Shown here: piece after piece, positions 29,518 through 39,941 of the stretch | How the letters are laid out: each line of letters starts with the position of its first letter | Numbering within the stretch: the first letter of the stretch is position 1 | Origin: Prorocentrum cordatum | Taxonomy: Eukaryota; Sar; Dinophyceae; Prorocentrales; Prorocentraceae | Direction of reading: 5' to 3' | NCBI GenBank assembly: GCA_963575745.1 | Contig: CAUYUJ010006302.1 | Location: 185,984 to 243,483, forward strand | DNA: 57,500 bases | Translations under genes and position numbers: made by a program | The notes under the pieces: model-generated | Database searches by the model: none | Told to the model about the DNA's origin: nothing | The model's input: only the letters and a program-made list of their open reading frames with translations

Positions 29518-29892
29518 GTTAAGGCGGGCCAGTCCCTCTACAGCTATGATGTTCCAACCTACTTGAGCCTAGATCGCCAGAAATAATTTCGAGTCTCAGA
29601 AAAGTACCGCCGAAACTCAAGTTTTCTCACGTGTCGGGCCCTGGGAGACACTCGTCCGACACTGTTTCGACACTCTTTCGACACTTTTCTGGGTGCTCGA
29701 AATTATGTCTGGGATGTGGTCCTTAAGTGCGATGTGAGCAACATAATTCTACTGGAGGAATACTCCAAAGTAGTCAACACATGCCCTCTGGACGATTTTT
29801 ATGATTATTTGTAAAAGGCTATTTTTGCACATGTTTTGGCTTTGCAGTTTTTCGCCCAAAATCCGCCTGTAGGAGGAAATTCACGACCTAAG
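29518..29892. mobile_element. TIR element family A, copy 5
   Basis: Left end TTAAGGCGGGCCAGTCCC then TCTACAGC; right end CTGTAGGAGGAAATTCACGA then CCTAAG. About 200 extra bases lie inside. The right end abuts the 130-bp tandem array. Confidence 0.6.
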
Positions 29893-29900
29893 GGTTGGAG

Positions 29901-30420
29901 TGGCGGGTCGAGGGGTGGAGCGAAGGATCGTCGAGGGAATAAATGCGACGACCATGGCCAGGATGTCGCGGGGTGGTGTCGGCGCCGATTTTGGTCATGG
30001 TCCATGCTGGCCGTCGCCAATGCGCGAGGGTGGCGGGTCGAGGGGTGGAGCGAAGGATCGTCGAGGGAAGAAGTGAGATGACCATGGCCGGGATGTCGCG
30101 GGGTGGTGTCGACGCCGATCCTGGTCATGTTCCATGCTGGCCGTCGCCAACGCGCGAGGGTGGCGGGTCGAGGGGTAGAGCGAAGGATCGTCGAGGGAAG
30201 AAATGAGATGACCATGGCCAGGCTGTTGCGGGGTGGTGTCGACGATTATCCTGGTCATGGTCCATGCTTGCCATCGCCAATGCGCGAGGGTGGCGGGTCG
30301 AGGGGTGGAGCGAAGGATTGTCGAGGGAAGAAAGTGAGACGACCAGGGCCAAGATGTCGTGGTGTGGTGTCGACGCCGATCCTGGTCGTGGTCCATGCTG
30401 GACGTCGCCGATTCGCGAGG
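29901..30420. repeat. Four-unit 130-bp tandem array
   Basis: TGGCGGGTCGAGGGGT begins each unit at 29901, 30031, 30161 and 30291, exactly 130 bp apart. Each unit includes GAAGGATCGTCGAGGGAA, GACCATGGCCAGGATGTCGC and GATCCTGGTCATGGTCCATG. Units differ by a few percent. Because 130 is not a multiple of three, a conserved coding function is unlikely. Confidence 0.85.
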
Positions 30421-30479
30421 CCGATCCACGAATTGACACTGGCCAAGATGGGCGTTCAGTCTTGGTCAGGGTTGGCGAC

Positions 30480-30645
30480 GGGGAGGAGCAGGAGGATGAG
30501 GACGAGTATCAGGAGGATGAGTGTGAGGACGAGTATGAGGGCGAGGGCGAGAGCGAGGACGAGGACGAGGATGAGAATGAGGATGAGGATGAGAAGGAGG
30601 AGGAAGTGGAGAAGGAGGAGGGGGACGAGGAGGAGGAGGCTGACT
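30480..30645. repeat. GAG/GAC/GAT mixed trinucleotide tract
   Basis: Degenerate GAN repeats (GAGGACGAGTATGAGG and similar). Confidence 0.8.
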
Positions 30646-30828
30646 GCGCGGAGGGCCTCCCGAAAGCATCCTCGGGGAGCCCGCCCGTCGCCTCGCCGAG
30701 CCGTGCGAGCGGAGGCGGTGGGGATCGGCGCGGCGGTCTCTGCAGGACACGGGCAGGACGCCATCACCCGTGGGCGCTGCTGATGGGCGGCGGCTCCCGC
30801 CTCGTGCCCTGGCACGGGGGAGACTAAG

Positions 30829-31045
30829 ATCAAGCAGTGGCGAAGCGTCCTGGCTCGCCTAAGAACCTTTCGTGGTTCCCACGAGATGTTCTTAGAACAT
30901 TTCTGGCCGGGACTGTCCTGTTTTGACACATCGGGTTTATGTTCTAAGGACACTGTTTTTTGTACTGAGAACACTGTGGGGGTTCTGAGGACATCTCGTG
31001 GTATGACTCTAGGAATGCCGGGACGGCCGGTCCCTGTTCAACAAG
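30829..31045. repeat. Dispersed repeat family E, copy 2
   Basis: ATCAAGCAGTGGCGAAGCGT to CGGCCGGTCCCTGTTCAA. Uninterrupted version of the element at 28999. Confidence 0.6.
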
Positions 31046-31204
31046 AGCCACGGCGTGTAGGTGCTCGGTGTGGAGCGCCAGCCTCTCTCCGGAAGGCCCT
31101 GTCTTTCGCTGGCCATCCCCCCCTAACACACCCCATGCCCGTCTTGATCCAAAGGGATCTCGGGAGGAGGGGGAGATGGACAAGGAGGAAACGAAGGATT
31201 ATTG

Positions 31205-31542
31205 TAATGGTGCCGAGGATGATGCTGATGATGATGATGGTGATGATGATGCTGCTGACGATGGCGATACTGATGCTGCTGGTGATTATGATGATGCTGA
31301 TGTCGATGATGATGATGATGCTGAAGCTGGTGATGATGCTGATGGTGTTGCTGCTGCTGATGATGCTGGTGGTGATGATGGTGATGTTGATGATGATGGT
31401 GATGCTACTGATACTGACGCTGCTGATGTTGATGCTGCTGATGATGATGCTGATACTGATCATGAAGGTGATGCTGATGACGATGCTGATGATGGTAATG
31501 CTGATGGTGCTGCTGCTGATGATGATGCTGCTGCTGATGATA

Positions 31543-31618
<76 letters not shown>

Positions 31619-31799
31619 CGATGGCGGGACTGATTATGTGTATGCTCATGATGGTGATGATGATGTTGTTGATGATGCTGCTGCTGATGATGATGATGAG
31701 GGTGCTGATGCTGATGATGCTGAGGATGCTCATGATCATGATGCTGCTGATGATGATGATGCTGATGATGATGCTGATGCTGCTGCTGATGATGATGAC

Positions 31800-31856
<57 letters not shown>

Positions 31857-31960
31857 GGTGGCGATGATGATGATGGTGATGATGGTTAGGAGGAGGAGGA
31901 GGAGGAGGAGGAGGAGGAGGAGGAGGAGGCGGAGGCGGAGGAGGCGGAGGAGCAGGAGGA
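31205..31960. repeat. GAT tract followed by GAG tract
   Basis: (GAT)n with GCT and GGT interruptions over about 680 bases, then (GAG)n at 31889-31960. All open frames here are compositional. Confidence 0.9.
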
Positions 31961-32124
31961 GGAGCCCTTTGCAGTTCGAGCGCCCCGCGAGACGCGGCAC
32001 ACGCCTGCAGATCGTGCCGCTTGCTGCAGCATGGCGGAGGCAGGCAGCGGGGGCGCCGCCCCGCCGCCCATGATGGCGCAGTCGGGCAGCGGCGGCGTCG
32101 CGGCGCCCGGACCACGAGGACCCT

Positions 32125-32360
32125 CCTCCTCCTCCTCCTCTGCCGCCTCCTCCTGCTCCTCCTCCTCCTCCGCCTCCTCCTTCTTTTCCTCCTCCTCCTC
32201 CTCCTCCTCCTTTCTCCTCCTCCCCACCTCCCTCATCCTCCTTCTTCTCCTTCTCCTCTTCCCCCTCGTTTTTCTCCTCCACCTCCTCCTCCTCCTCCTC
32301 CTTCTCATCCTCCTCCTCCCCCTCCCGCTCATTCTCCTCCTCCTGCTGCTGCTGCTGCTG
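32125..32360. repeat. CTC tract ending in CTG repeat
   Basis: (CTC)n with TTC and CCC interruptions, ending with five or six CTG units at 32343-32360. Confidence 0.9.
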
Positions 32361-32435
32361 ACCCTCGCTTTTTATGCTGTACTTCCACATCCGGGCGACA
32401 ACTTCCCTGCACGAGCTACCTCGTGAGGTATCGTA

Positions 32436-33310
32436 GTTGAACGGGCCCAGGGAATGGCTGGAGACCTCTCGACGGATATTCAAGGTGATATTTTCGGTGA
32501 CGGGTCATGTACGAAAAGAGTCGTTCCCGAACTCGATCATGCGGGATGGGGGTTCTCAGTCTGGGACAGAGTTACAAGTCTCGAGATGCTCCGTGTCAGA
32601 GGCCCTGTGTGGGGCCCTGTGCCCCAGACTCCGCAAGCTGCATCATTTTTTTCGCATAGCGTCTCCGAACAGTGGTCGGTCGGCCAGTCCACGTGGTTTT
32701 TGGATTGTTGGAAATGTGCCGTTTTTCATGGCTTGCCCTTCCAGGCCCAGTGTTCTCCGAAGCGCAGCTATGCGGGTGCTGCGCAGTTTTGCAAGCCTTT
32801 TTCTCACCAGTGCATCGTTGCCAAAGTGAAAGCGCACCAGCACAAGTCCGATGGCGAAGATGCTTTTGAGCGTTACCTGCGTGAATGTAGCAGTGCTGCC
32901 AGTGCTGCCGATCGGTCTTCCAAGCCTGCCGCCGAGTTGCATCCTGAGTTCGACCTGGATGCCTCTGGGCAGGTGGATTTGGCCTGTGGAGTGGCGTTGG
33001 CGGTGGCCGTGCTTGCTGCTCGTCTTTCGCCACTGTGGGCCACAGCTCGACACGGGTCCTGACGATGTTGAGCGTGTCCGCCCTCCTCCGCGTGCCAGTG
33101 TTAGTCGCTCTTCCAGGGCTTGCCACGCCTTGTCCTTTACGGGCCGTTTTCGGCAGTGCTCGCGCCGGTTCCGGGGGGCCCGGGCTGTGGAAAAGCCTGC
33201 TCTGAGAGTGGGCCGCGGAGGGTTGGGCGCCGGGGTTCGAGGTAATGATGCTCCGAGGCTCACGGCACGGGGCGCCCAAGATGCTCTACATCGACGCTTC
33301 TGACGGAAGT
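32436..33310 (+). pseudogene. Remnant of a second LINE: RNase H domain
   Basis: In the frame beginning near 32454, IFGDGSC (first Asp), HAGWGFSVWD and GPVWGPVPQTPQAA match the start of a LINE RNase H. FLDCWKCAVF resembles the third-Asp strand. IVAKVKAHQHKSDGEDAF and AASAADRSS match the KVKAH...D region. The Glu expected after the QAA segment is replaced (QAASFF) and the sequence between is short, suggesting a deletion. TGA near 33061 ends the frame. A different frame continues with RVRPPPRA and HALSFTGRFRQCSRRFR, the tail expected after this RNase H. It is therefore a frameshifted fossil, unlike the intact RNase H of the 6.4-15.4 kb LINE. Confidence 0.65.
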
Positions 33311-33377
33311 TTTGTTTTTCCCAACCCTCCTGTGTGGATTCTCGTTTTGAATTAGAGCACTGCGATTTCCAACCTTC

Positions 33378-33490
33378 CTCTTCCTCCTTCCTCCTCCTCC
33401 TCCTTCTCCTCCTCCTCCTCCTCCGCCGCCTCCTCCTCCTCCTCCTCCTCCTCCTCCTCCTCCTCCTCCTCCTCCTCCTCCTCCCCCTCC
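33378..33490. repeat. CTC microsatellite
   Basis: (CTC)n, about 110 bases, with one GCC GCC interruption. Confidence 0.9.
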
Positions 33491-33548
33491 TGCCTCTTGT
33501 TCCTTCCTACTTCCTGGGAAGTTCAGTGAGTGGCTCCCTGTGGGGCTT

Positions 33549-34925
33549 CTGCGAAGCGTAAAGTTGTCGCCACTTTCGTGGGCTCCTGGGAGGTCGCGCG
33601 GAGTGGAGTCCTAAGGGGACCCAGTTGAGACCTCGCGGCTACCTTGGGGGCTGCGAAGTGCGAAGCTGTCGCCACTTTCGTGGGCTCCTGGGAGGTCCAG
33701 CGGAGTGGAGAGGTACGGGGACCCAGTTGAGACCTCGCGGCTCCCTGTGCTGCTGCGAAGTTGTCGAACTCTTCGACGCCTGAGCGTCCTTTCTTCCTCT
33801 CGGCCGTCCCCCCTCCTCTCTTTGCCCGCCGGCGAATTCGCGATTTAGTCCCCATTTCTAGCTTCTCGCTGGGGCGGAGTTCGCCGCCTCGCCGCCGACA
33901 AAAAAACTGTGGGGCTGCGAAGTGTGAAGCTGTCGCCACTTTTCGTAAGCTCCTGGAGGGTCCAGCGGAGTGGATTGATACAGGGACCCATTTGAGACCT
34001 CGCGGCTCCCTGGGGGGCTGCGAAGTGTGAAGCTGCTGCGTATTGTCGGTGGCTCCTGGGAGGTCGCGCGGAGTGGAGTGCTACAGGGACTCAGTTGAGA
34101 CCTCGCGGCTTCTGTGAGGTCCAGCGGATTGGAGAGCTATGGGGCCCCAGTTGAGGCTTCGCGGCTCCCTGGCGGGCTGCGAAGTGTGAAGCTGTCGCCT
34201 TTTCCCGGGGCTCCTGGGAAGTCTGGCGGAGTGGAACGGTACGGGGATCCAATTGGGACCTCGCGGCGCCCTGGGGGGCTGCGACGTGTGAAGCTGGGAG
34301 GTCGCGCGGAGTGGAGTGGTACAGGGACTCGCGGCTCCCTGGGGGGCTGCGACGGGTGAATTTACGTCTTTTCGGGCTCGCGGCTCCTCGGGGGGCTGCG
34401 AAGTGTGAAGCTGTCGCCACTGTCGTTGGCTCCTGGGGGGTCCAGCGGAGTGGAGTGGTACGGGAACCCAGTTGAGACCCCGCGGCCCCACGGGGGGTTG
34501 CGACGTGCGAAACTGCCGCCACTGTCGTGGGCTCCTGGGAGTTCGCGCGGGGTGGAGCGGTACAGGGGCCCAGTTGAGACGTACGTCGCGGCTCCCTGGG
34601 GGAGGGGGTGGGGGCAGGGGGCTGCGACGTGTGAACTTGTCGCTACTTTCGGTGGCTGCTGGGAGGTCGCGCAGGAGTGAAGTGCTACGGGGACCCAGCT
34701 GAGACCTCGCGGCTCCGTGTGGGGCTGCGAAGTGTGAAGTCGTCGCCCCTCTCTTGGGCTCCTGGGAGGTCCAGCGGATCGGAGTGGTACGGGGACCCGG
34801 TTGAGACCTCGCGGCTCCTTGGGGGGCTGCGACGTGTGAAATTGTCGCCTGTTTTCGGTGGCTCCTGCGAGGTCCAGCGAAGTGGAGTGGCTATGGGAGC
34901 CCGTCGAGACTTCGTGGCTCTCTGG
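33549..34925. repeat. About 102-bp satellite, roughly 13 units
   Basis: Units begin CTGCGAAGTGTGAAGCTGTC and include TGGGCTCCTGGGAGGT, GGAGTGGAG and TTGAGACCTCGCGGCTCC. Starts were found near 33549, 33651, 33753, 33915, 34018, 34177, 34277, 34400, 34497, 34620, 34725 and 34828. Some units are truncated, and one is interrupted by about 130 unrelated bases (33780-33912). Confidence 0.8.
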
Positions 34926-36294
34926 CCCCCTCGCGGCAGGGAGGGCGCGCGAGGTCGGCCTGGAGCATTTCCCGCACCACTGACGGAAGCACTTTCCTGC
35001 AGTGTCCGGCGGGTCGCCGGCGCCTCATGGGCGCGAGCGGCGACGAGATTTGCAATTGGTGGCCACTGCTCTTATCGCGCGGCGCTGTCCCATCACGCAG
35101 CGCGTAGTTCTGTCGCATCGCAGCTCGCTGGGGGCCGCTGCGCCACGCAGCGCGTGGCGTGGCGTCCCGTCCCATCCTCAGCTGCCTCTGGCCCGCCATG
35201 CCGCCCCTTGCGTTTGCCTCACTCAGCGCGACGCGCTGTTTTGCTTCAGAGATGGCGCTGTTCTGTCCCGCGTATGTAGCCCTCGGCGCTGCAACTGTCC
35301 CTGAACATGCACGTGCCCCCTTCGCCCTCCTCCGCATGCTTCTGTCCCCGTCCCTATCTTGCTATTATCGCGCGTTGATCTTGTGCACTCTTTGGAGCGC
35401 ATGCGCGCTGCGAGGAGTCCTTCAGCCTGTTTGTTTATAGTGGGCGCTCTTTTTTTCGGCTAGACGCTGAACCATCTGTGCAGACGAAATAGAATTCAAA
35501 GCGCGTAATCAGCCCCAATGGGTCTGGGTTTGGGTGAGGGCGAGTGCGGCGAGGCTGGCCTTCCATGCAGACGCTTGAGCGGTCGCACCTCCTCCCATTC
35601 GATGGCAGTGATCGATCTTACATATACCCGCCATGCGTTGAGAAACGGGTTGGGCACGTCGCCGGGAACAAATTTCTCGGTGCTGCAGGTTTTACACGTG
35701 TGGCGGCCCGTTCCGTGGTTGACGGGGAAGTTGTGCGCCGCTGTTCCGCCTCGGCGCGCAGGGGAGAAGGTGCGTTTGGAACCGAGTTTGTCAAGGTCGC
35801 CGCCACTGTGGACGTCGGTGCATCGTCGGAGGCGGCGAAGAAGAGGGTGATGACCATGGGGTTGGATATGGTGGCGGGTGTTATGGTATTTCCCCAGAGG
35901 TCATGCCGCCTCTTCTTATTTCAATACGTCCCTGACCTCCTTTCCTGGGCCGCGCACGTGCCCCTGGCCATGATTTTCGCTCCCCCTTCTTGGGCGCTCC
36001 CGGCATGGGCTTCTTCTTTTGCGGAATATGAGGCCCCTTTTTACCTCCCAGCATCCCTCTTTCCTTTTTCGGACAATGATTTGGAAGATGCCCGACAACT
36101 GCGAATCGTGGCGATGTTTCTTCACCTGCTCGACGCAGTTTCGGGCTCTCGCTCGAGTGCGGCAGTGCCCGCTTTGTGTGGTCACGAGCCGGGTTCTACG
36201 TGGTAGGCCTTGCCCTCCCGCTTGTGATGTACGTGGGCTGCGGCCTGCCGTTGATGGTCCCCCCCCCTCCTTTTTCAGATTTGTTGTTTTGTTT
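34926..36294. other. No gene seen; family G copy at 35850-36005
   Basis: At about 35850-36005 the phrases CCTGGGCCGCGCACGTGCCC and GGCCATGATTTTCGC match dispersed repeat family G. The rest is rich in GCGC strings (35040-35420) but has no recognisable gene. Confidence 0.45.
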
Positions 36295-36440
36295 TTCCTC
36301 CTCCTCCTCCTCCTCCCGCTCCTCCTCCTCCTCCTCCTCCTCCTCCTCCTCCTCCTCCTCCTCCTCCCCTTCCTCCACGTGGGCTGTGGCGTCCAGGCTG
36401 GGACACTCCTCCTCCTCCTCCTCCACCCCCCCCCGCTCCC
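36295..36440. repeat. CTC microsatellite
   Basis: (CTC)n with a CGCTCC interruption and a CACGTGGGC island. Confidence 0.85.
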
Positions 36441-36943
36441 CCTCTCCCTCCCCCTTCCCCTCCTCCTTTGCCCCGGAAGGCAGGAGCAATAGGGGGAGGA
36501 GTGGGAGGAGCGGGAGGGCGAGGCGAATGCGGACGAGGATGCGTGGGAGGGGGAGAGGGAAGAGGGAACGGGAATTTAGATGACTTTAAGCGTTAATGTT
36601 TCGGTCGCCTTGCTTATCTTTTGTCGTCCCCGTGCCTGTGGGAGCCTCGGGGCTTGGGAGTCGGAGGTCCCTGGAGACTTCCGCCGCATATTCCCGAGGA
36701 GGGGGATTCAGATTCGTGGATTGTGATTTTGAGGCCGCCCTCGTGGCCACGCCTGGATCTGCTTCGAAATTCTGGTCAGATCGCGCTCCAGGACAGGTTT
36801 GCGGGTCGGCTTTGGTGGGGGCGGACAGTCAGAAGAGGGCAGCATGATCAGATGGAGGGAGGGGGCAGGAGAATGAGGCCGGGGACGAGAAGGGGGACAG
36901 GGAGGGAGAGGGAAGGATTGCGGGAGAGAGTGGGTTATGATTC
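36441..36943. other. No gene seen
   Basis: Unremarkable sequence between two microsatellites. Nothing supported. Confidence 0.35.
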
Positions 36944-37081
36944 TGCTGCTGCTGATGATGATGCTGTTGATGATGATGTTGGTGATGATGCTGATGATGC
37001 TGATGATGGTGATGCTGGGTTGTTGCTGATGATGCTGAGGATGGTGATGATGATGCTGATGACGATGGCCTTGTTGCTGCT

Positions 37082-37130
<49 letters not shown>

Positions 37131-37212
37131 CTGATCCTGATGACGATGGATGGTGATGTCGACGATGCTGCTGTTGATGATGTTGATGACGATGATGATG
37201 ACGATGATGATG

Positions 37213-37263
<51 letters not shown>

Positions 37264-37427
37264 CTGATGATGATGATGATGCTGATGACGATGATGATGA
37301 TGCTGCTGCTGATGATGCTGATGCTCGTGCTCATGCTGATGCAGGTGATGCTGATGTTGATGATGATGGTGATGATGGCGATGCTGATGCTGATGATGAT
37401 TACGATGATGATGACGATGATGACGAC

Positions 37428-37473
<46 letters not shown>

Positions 37474-37517
37474 CTGATGATGATGAGGAGGAGGTGGAGG
37501 AGGAGGAGGAGGATTAT

Positions 37518-37548
<31 letters not shown>

Positions 37549-37549
37549 C

Positions 37550-37602
<53 letters not shown>

Positions 37603-37795
37603 GTGATGGTTATGGTGATGATGACGCTGATAATGATGCTGCTGCTTCTGATAACGATGATGAGGAGGAGGAGCAGGAGGAGAAGGAGGCCGAGGAGGAG
37701 GTGGACGAGGAGGAGGAACAGGAAGGGGAGGAGGAGGAGGAGGAGGAGGAGGAGGAGGAGGAGGAGGAGGAGGAGGAGGACGAGAGGCAGGAGGA
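36944..37795. repeat. GAT tract followed by GAG tract
   Basis: (GAT)n with GCT and GAC interruptions to about 37655, then (GGA)n to 37795. Same GAT-then-GAG order as at 20437 (reversed there) and 31205. Confidence 0.9.
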
Positions 37796-37839
37796 GGACC
37801 ATCACAGGCTGTGAGGGAAGGCTAAGGTTAGGCCTTTCC

Positions 37840-37990
37840 GACCCGTGACCAACATCTTGGGGTTACATCCTGTCTCCACTGACGTTCTCCTCGGCCTGCT
37901 CCTCGGCTCCTTCCTTGAGGCACTGTGCACATGCCGCCGGTCATGATTTGCCCCCCCCCTCTTGGACACCCCTCTCTTGGCCGCTCCCGA
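37840..37990. repeat. Dispersed repeat family G, copy 4
   Basis: Shares CCGGTCATGATTTGCCCCC and GCACATGCC blocks with copies 1-3. Degenerate. Confidence 0.45.
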
Positions 37991-38202
37991 CTGTTGGGGG
38001 GCCGAGGCTCTTCGAGGGTTTCTCGGAGGCTTTCTTGCCACGGGGGGGGGAGGGGAGACCAGAGTGTGAGCAGCAAGTCCGACCGGACTCGGCCGCTCAC
38101 TTCTCTGTGCAGCTCAGTCTCCTGCCGGGAGGGGCCGGGGATGCGGGCCGCAGCTTGTTTGGCGACCTTGCCAGCCCAGTCGCTACCTTCAGCAACAAAC
38201 CA

Positions 38203-38280
38203 GTCCGAGGAGGAGGAGGAGGGGGAGGAGGAGAAGGAGGAGGAGGAGGAGGAGGAGATAGAGGAGGAGATAGAGGAGCC
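38203..38280. repeat. GAG microsatellite
   Basis: (GGA)n with GAT interruptions, about 75 bases. Confidence 0.85.
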
Positions 38281-38629
38281 AGGGGTGGGGAAGGGTCAGT
38301 CAACGAGCTGGGACGAGGCCCTGCGTTTCTTCGTTCTTCCTACTCCTACTTAAACGGAGAAGGTTAAAGGCGAGGTATATATCGAGCATGCACCGCTGCC
38401 GTGCCTGGCTCAAGCCGGGCCCGGCCTAATATATGACTGTGCCTCACCGAGGCGCACGACTTGTATCTGAGATCGGAAAATACCTTTTCCATTGAAGATG
38501 CCCCTTCTATCCTTTACTCCAGATCCCATGCTTCGTCTCGCTCTCTTGCTCATGCGATATGAGCCAAAGCCTGGGATATGGCAACGCTTGAAGCGTAACA
38601 CATACCTAAGCTTACCAGCGTTTTCGACT

Positions 38630-38641
38630 TGGTAGCGGAGC
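38630..38641 (+). promoter_or_regulatory. Primer-binding-site candidate
   Basis: TGGTAGCGGAGC matches 10 of 12 positions of TGGTATCAGAGC, the initiator-tRNA(Met)-complementary site common in Ty1/copia elements. It sits just upstream of the Gag frame, where a primer site is expected. The preceding bases do not end in an obvious CA, so the LTR boundary is not proven. Confidence 0.5.
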
Positions 38642-38846
38642 TGGCTACACTCTCGTGTGGCTGGCTCTCGCTCTGATTCCTGTAATCCACGGCACAACTT
38701 GGTGGACTACTACTACGGTGGAATACCATGTTGCGCCGGCTCTGCGAGGAGCGGAGCCAGTCCGCGATCGAGCTAGCGGGGCAACCCGCGAGCTCGAGAC
38801 GCTCTCTCCTACTTCACTGCGCTACTTCACTCTCGACTTCCACCAG

Positions 38847-39941
38847 ATGCCAATCGGCAACTCGATCGAGAACGTGGTCACCCTGCGGGGCTACCCGCAG
38901 CGGGGCCACCTGCAGCATCCCGTGCCAGTCAGGCGCCTCACGGCTACTACGCCAGAGCCGGACAAACCACAGCCTAAACCAATCACCGAAGCCGAAATGC
39001 ACATGCACTGGATTAAGATAGCGATCTTCGGCATTCTATGGGTAATAATGGGATGTGCTGTGGGATACATGCGGCAGGGAATGGACGACACGCGTACTAC
39101 CGGCCCTTCGTGGGACCCTGCCGGTACTACGCCTTTTCGCGAATACGTTCGCGAAGTACATGCATGGATAAACGTAACGAGCGGCAATATGACGCCACCT
39201 CAACAAGCTGCAGCACTACAACGAGGCCTTCAAGGTCTTGCTCGTCGTATCGCCATGCAGGTCCCCTCCCAGATCATCAACTATGGTGTAACTGTCAACG
39301 GACAGCCAACGGATGCAGTTACTTATATACTGTACCTATTGAGCACCAAATTTGAAAATCTGGAAGATGAGCGCCAGCTCAACTCTGGCACTGCCCTTAT
39401 CGACTTTCGCGTCGAAAGGGGCGAGCGAATCGACTCAGTGTTAGCTCGATTCGAGATGGCCCGTGACGAGGCTAACTCAGTTGGCTTTGTCATCCCCAAC
39501 TTTCAGATCCTAACGCTGATCCTTTTCAGAGCGTTAGGCGTTGGCGCGTCACGAGCCCAACACCTGCTGGAGCCCTTTAATCATCAGATGCCCAGAACAC
39601 AGGCAGACTATGACAGGCTGCTGACCAGGATGAGGAACTACGGACATGTTGCCGAGCGCTCTCCTGGAAACATTGCGGGTATCTTCGCAGGGCACCACTC
39701 ACATGCAGGTGTCTACGCTACGACTGCGGGGTCACCCGCTGGTCCTGGCGAGCCAAGTCCCTGGGCTGACCCAGCCGATATGCCCAACGAGGCCACTGCC
39801 TTCTTAGGGCAGACCGGCCAGGCATCGGCAGAGGCAGCTGAGGCGAACGCCTGGTCGAACTACTCGCCAGGCGCCGCCTACACTGCAAGCCCTGACCGCG
39901 CAAGGAACCACCGCAACCGGAAGTTATGGATGTTTCTTTAA
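38847..39941 (+). CDS. Gag-like protein of the copia-like element
   Basis: The first in-frame ATG is 38847; the frame is open upstream to about 38655 without an ATG. A hydrophobic segment, WIKIAIFGILWVIMGCAVGYM (read to 20 residues), about 50-70 residues in looks like a transmembrane helix, odd for a Gag. The helical core ERIDSVLARFEMARDEANSV, FVIPNFQILTLILFRALGV and QADYDRLLTRMRNYGHVAE resembles copia Gag (UBN2-type) cores. One hairpin repeat lies at 39726 (encoding AGSPA). The frame ends with TAA at 39939-39941. The zinc knuckle expected at the end of such a Gag is found only 5 kb downstream. An earlier hairpin at 38776 lies in the region before the first ATG. Confidence 0.7.
   Translation: MPIGNSIENVVTLRGYPQRGHLQHPVPVRRLTATTPEPDKPQPKPITEAEMHMHWIKIAIFGILWVIMGCAVGYMRQGMDDTRTTGPSWDPAGTTPFREYVREVHAWINVTSGNMTPPQQAAALQRGLQGLARRIAMQVPSQIINYGVTVNGQPTDAVTYILYLLSTKFENLEDERQLNSGTALIDFRVERGERIDSVLARFEMARDEANSVGFVIPNFQILTLILFRALGVGASRAQHLLEPFNHQMPRTQADYDRLLTRMRNYGHVAERSPGNIAGIFAGHHSHAGVYATTAGSPAGPGEPSPWADPADMPNEATAFLGQTGQASAEAAEANAWSNYSPGAAYTASPDRARNHRNRKLWMFL

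Noticed and set aside
29901-30420. 130-bp units as CRISPR or coding repeats
   Set aside because: Whole units repeat with no unique spacers, and a period of 130 bp is not a multiple of three.
38655-38846. Signal peptide-like start (LALALIPVIHGTTWW) for Gag
   Set aside because: The apparent start codon is GTG, no ATG lies in that stretch, and the segment overlaps the region right after the primer-site candidate.
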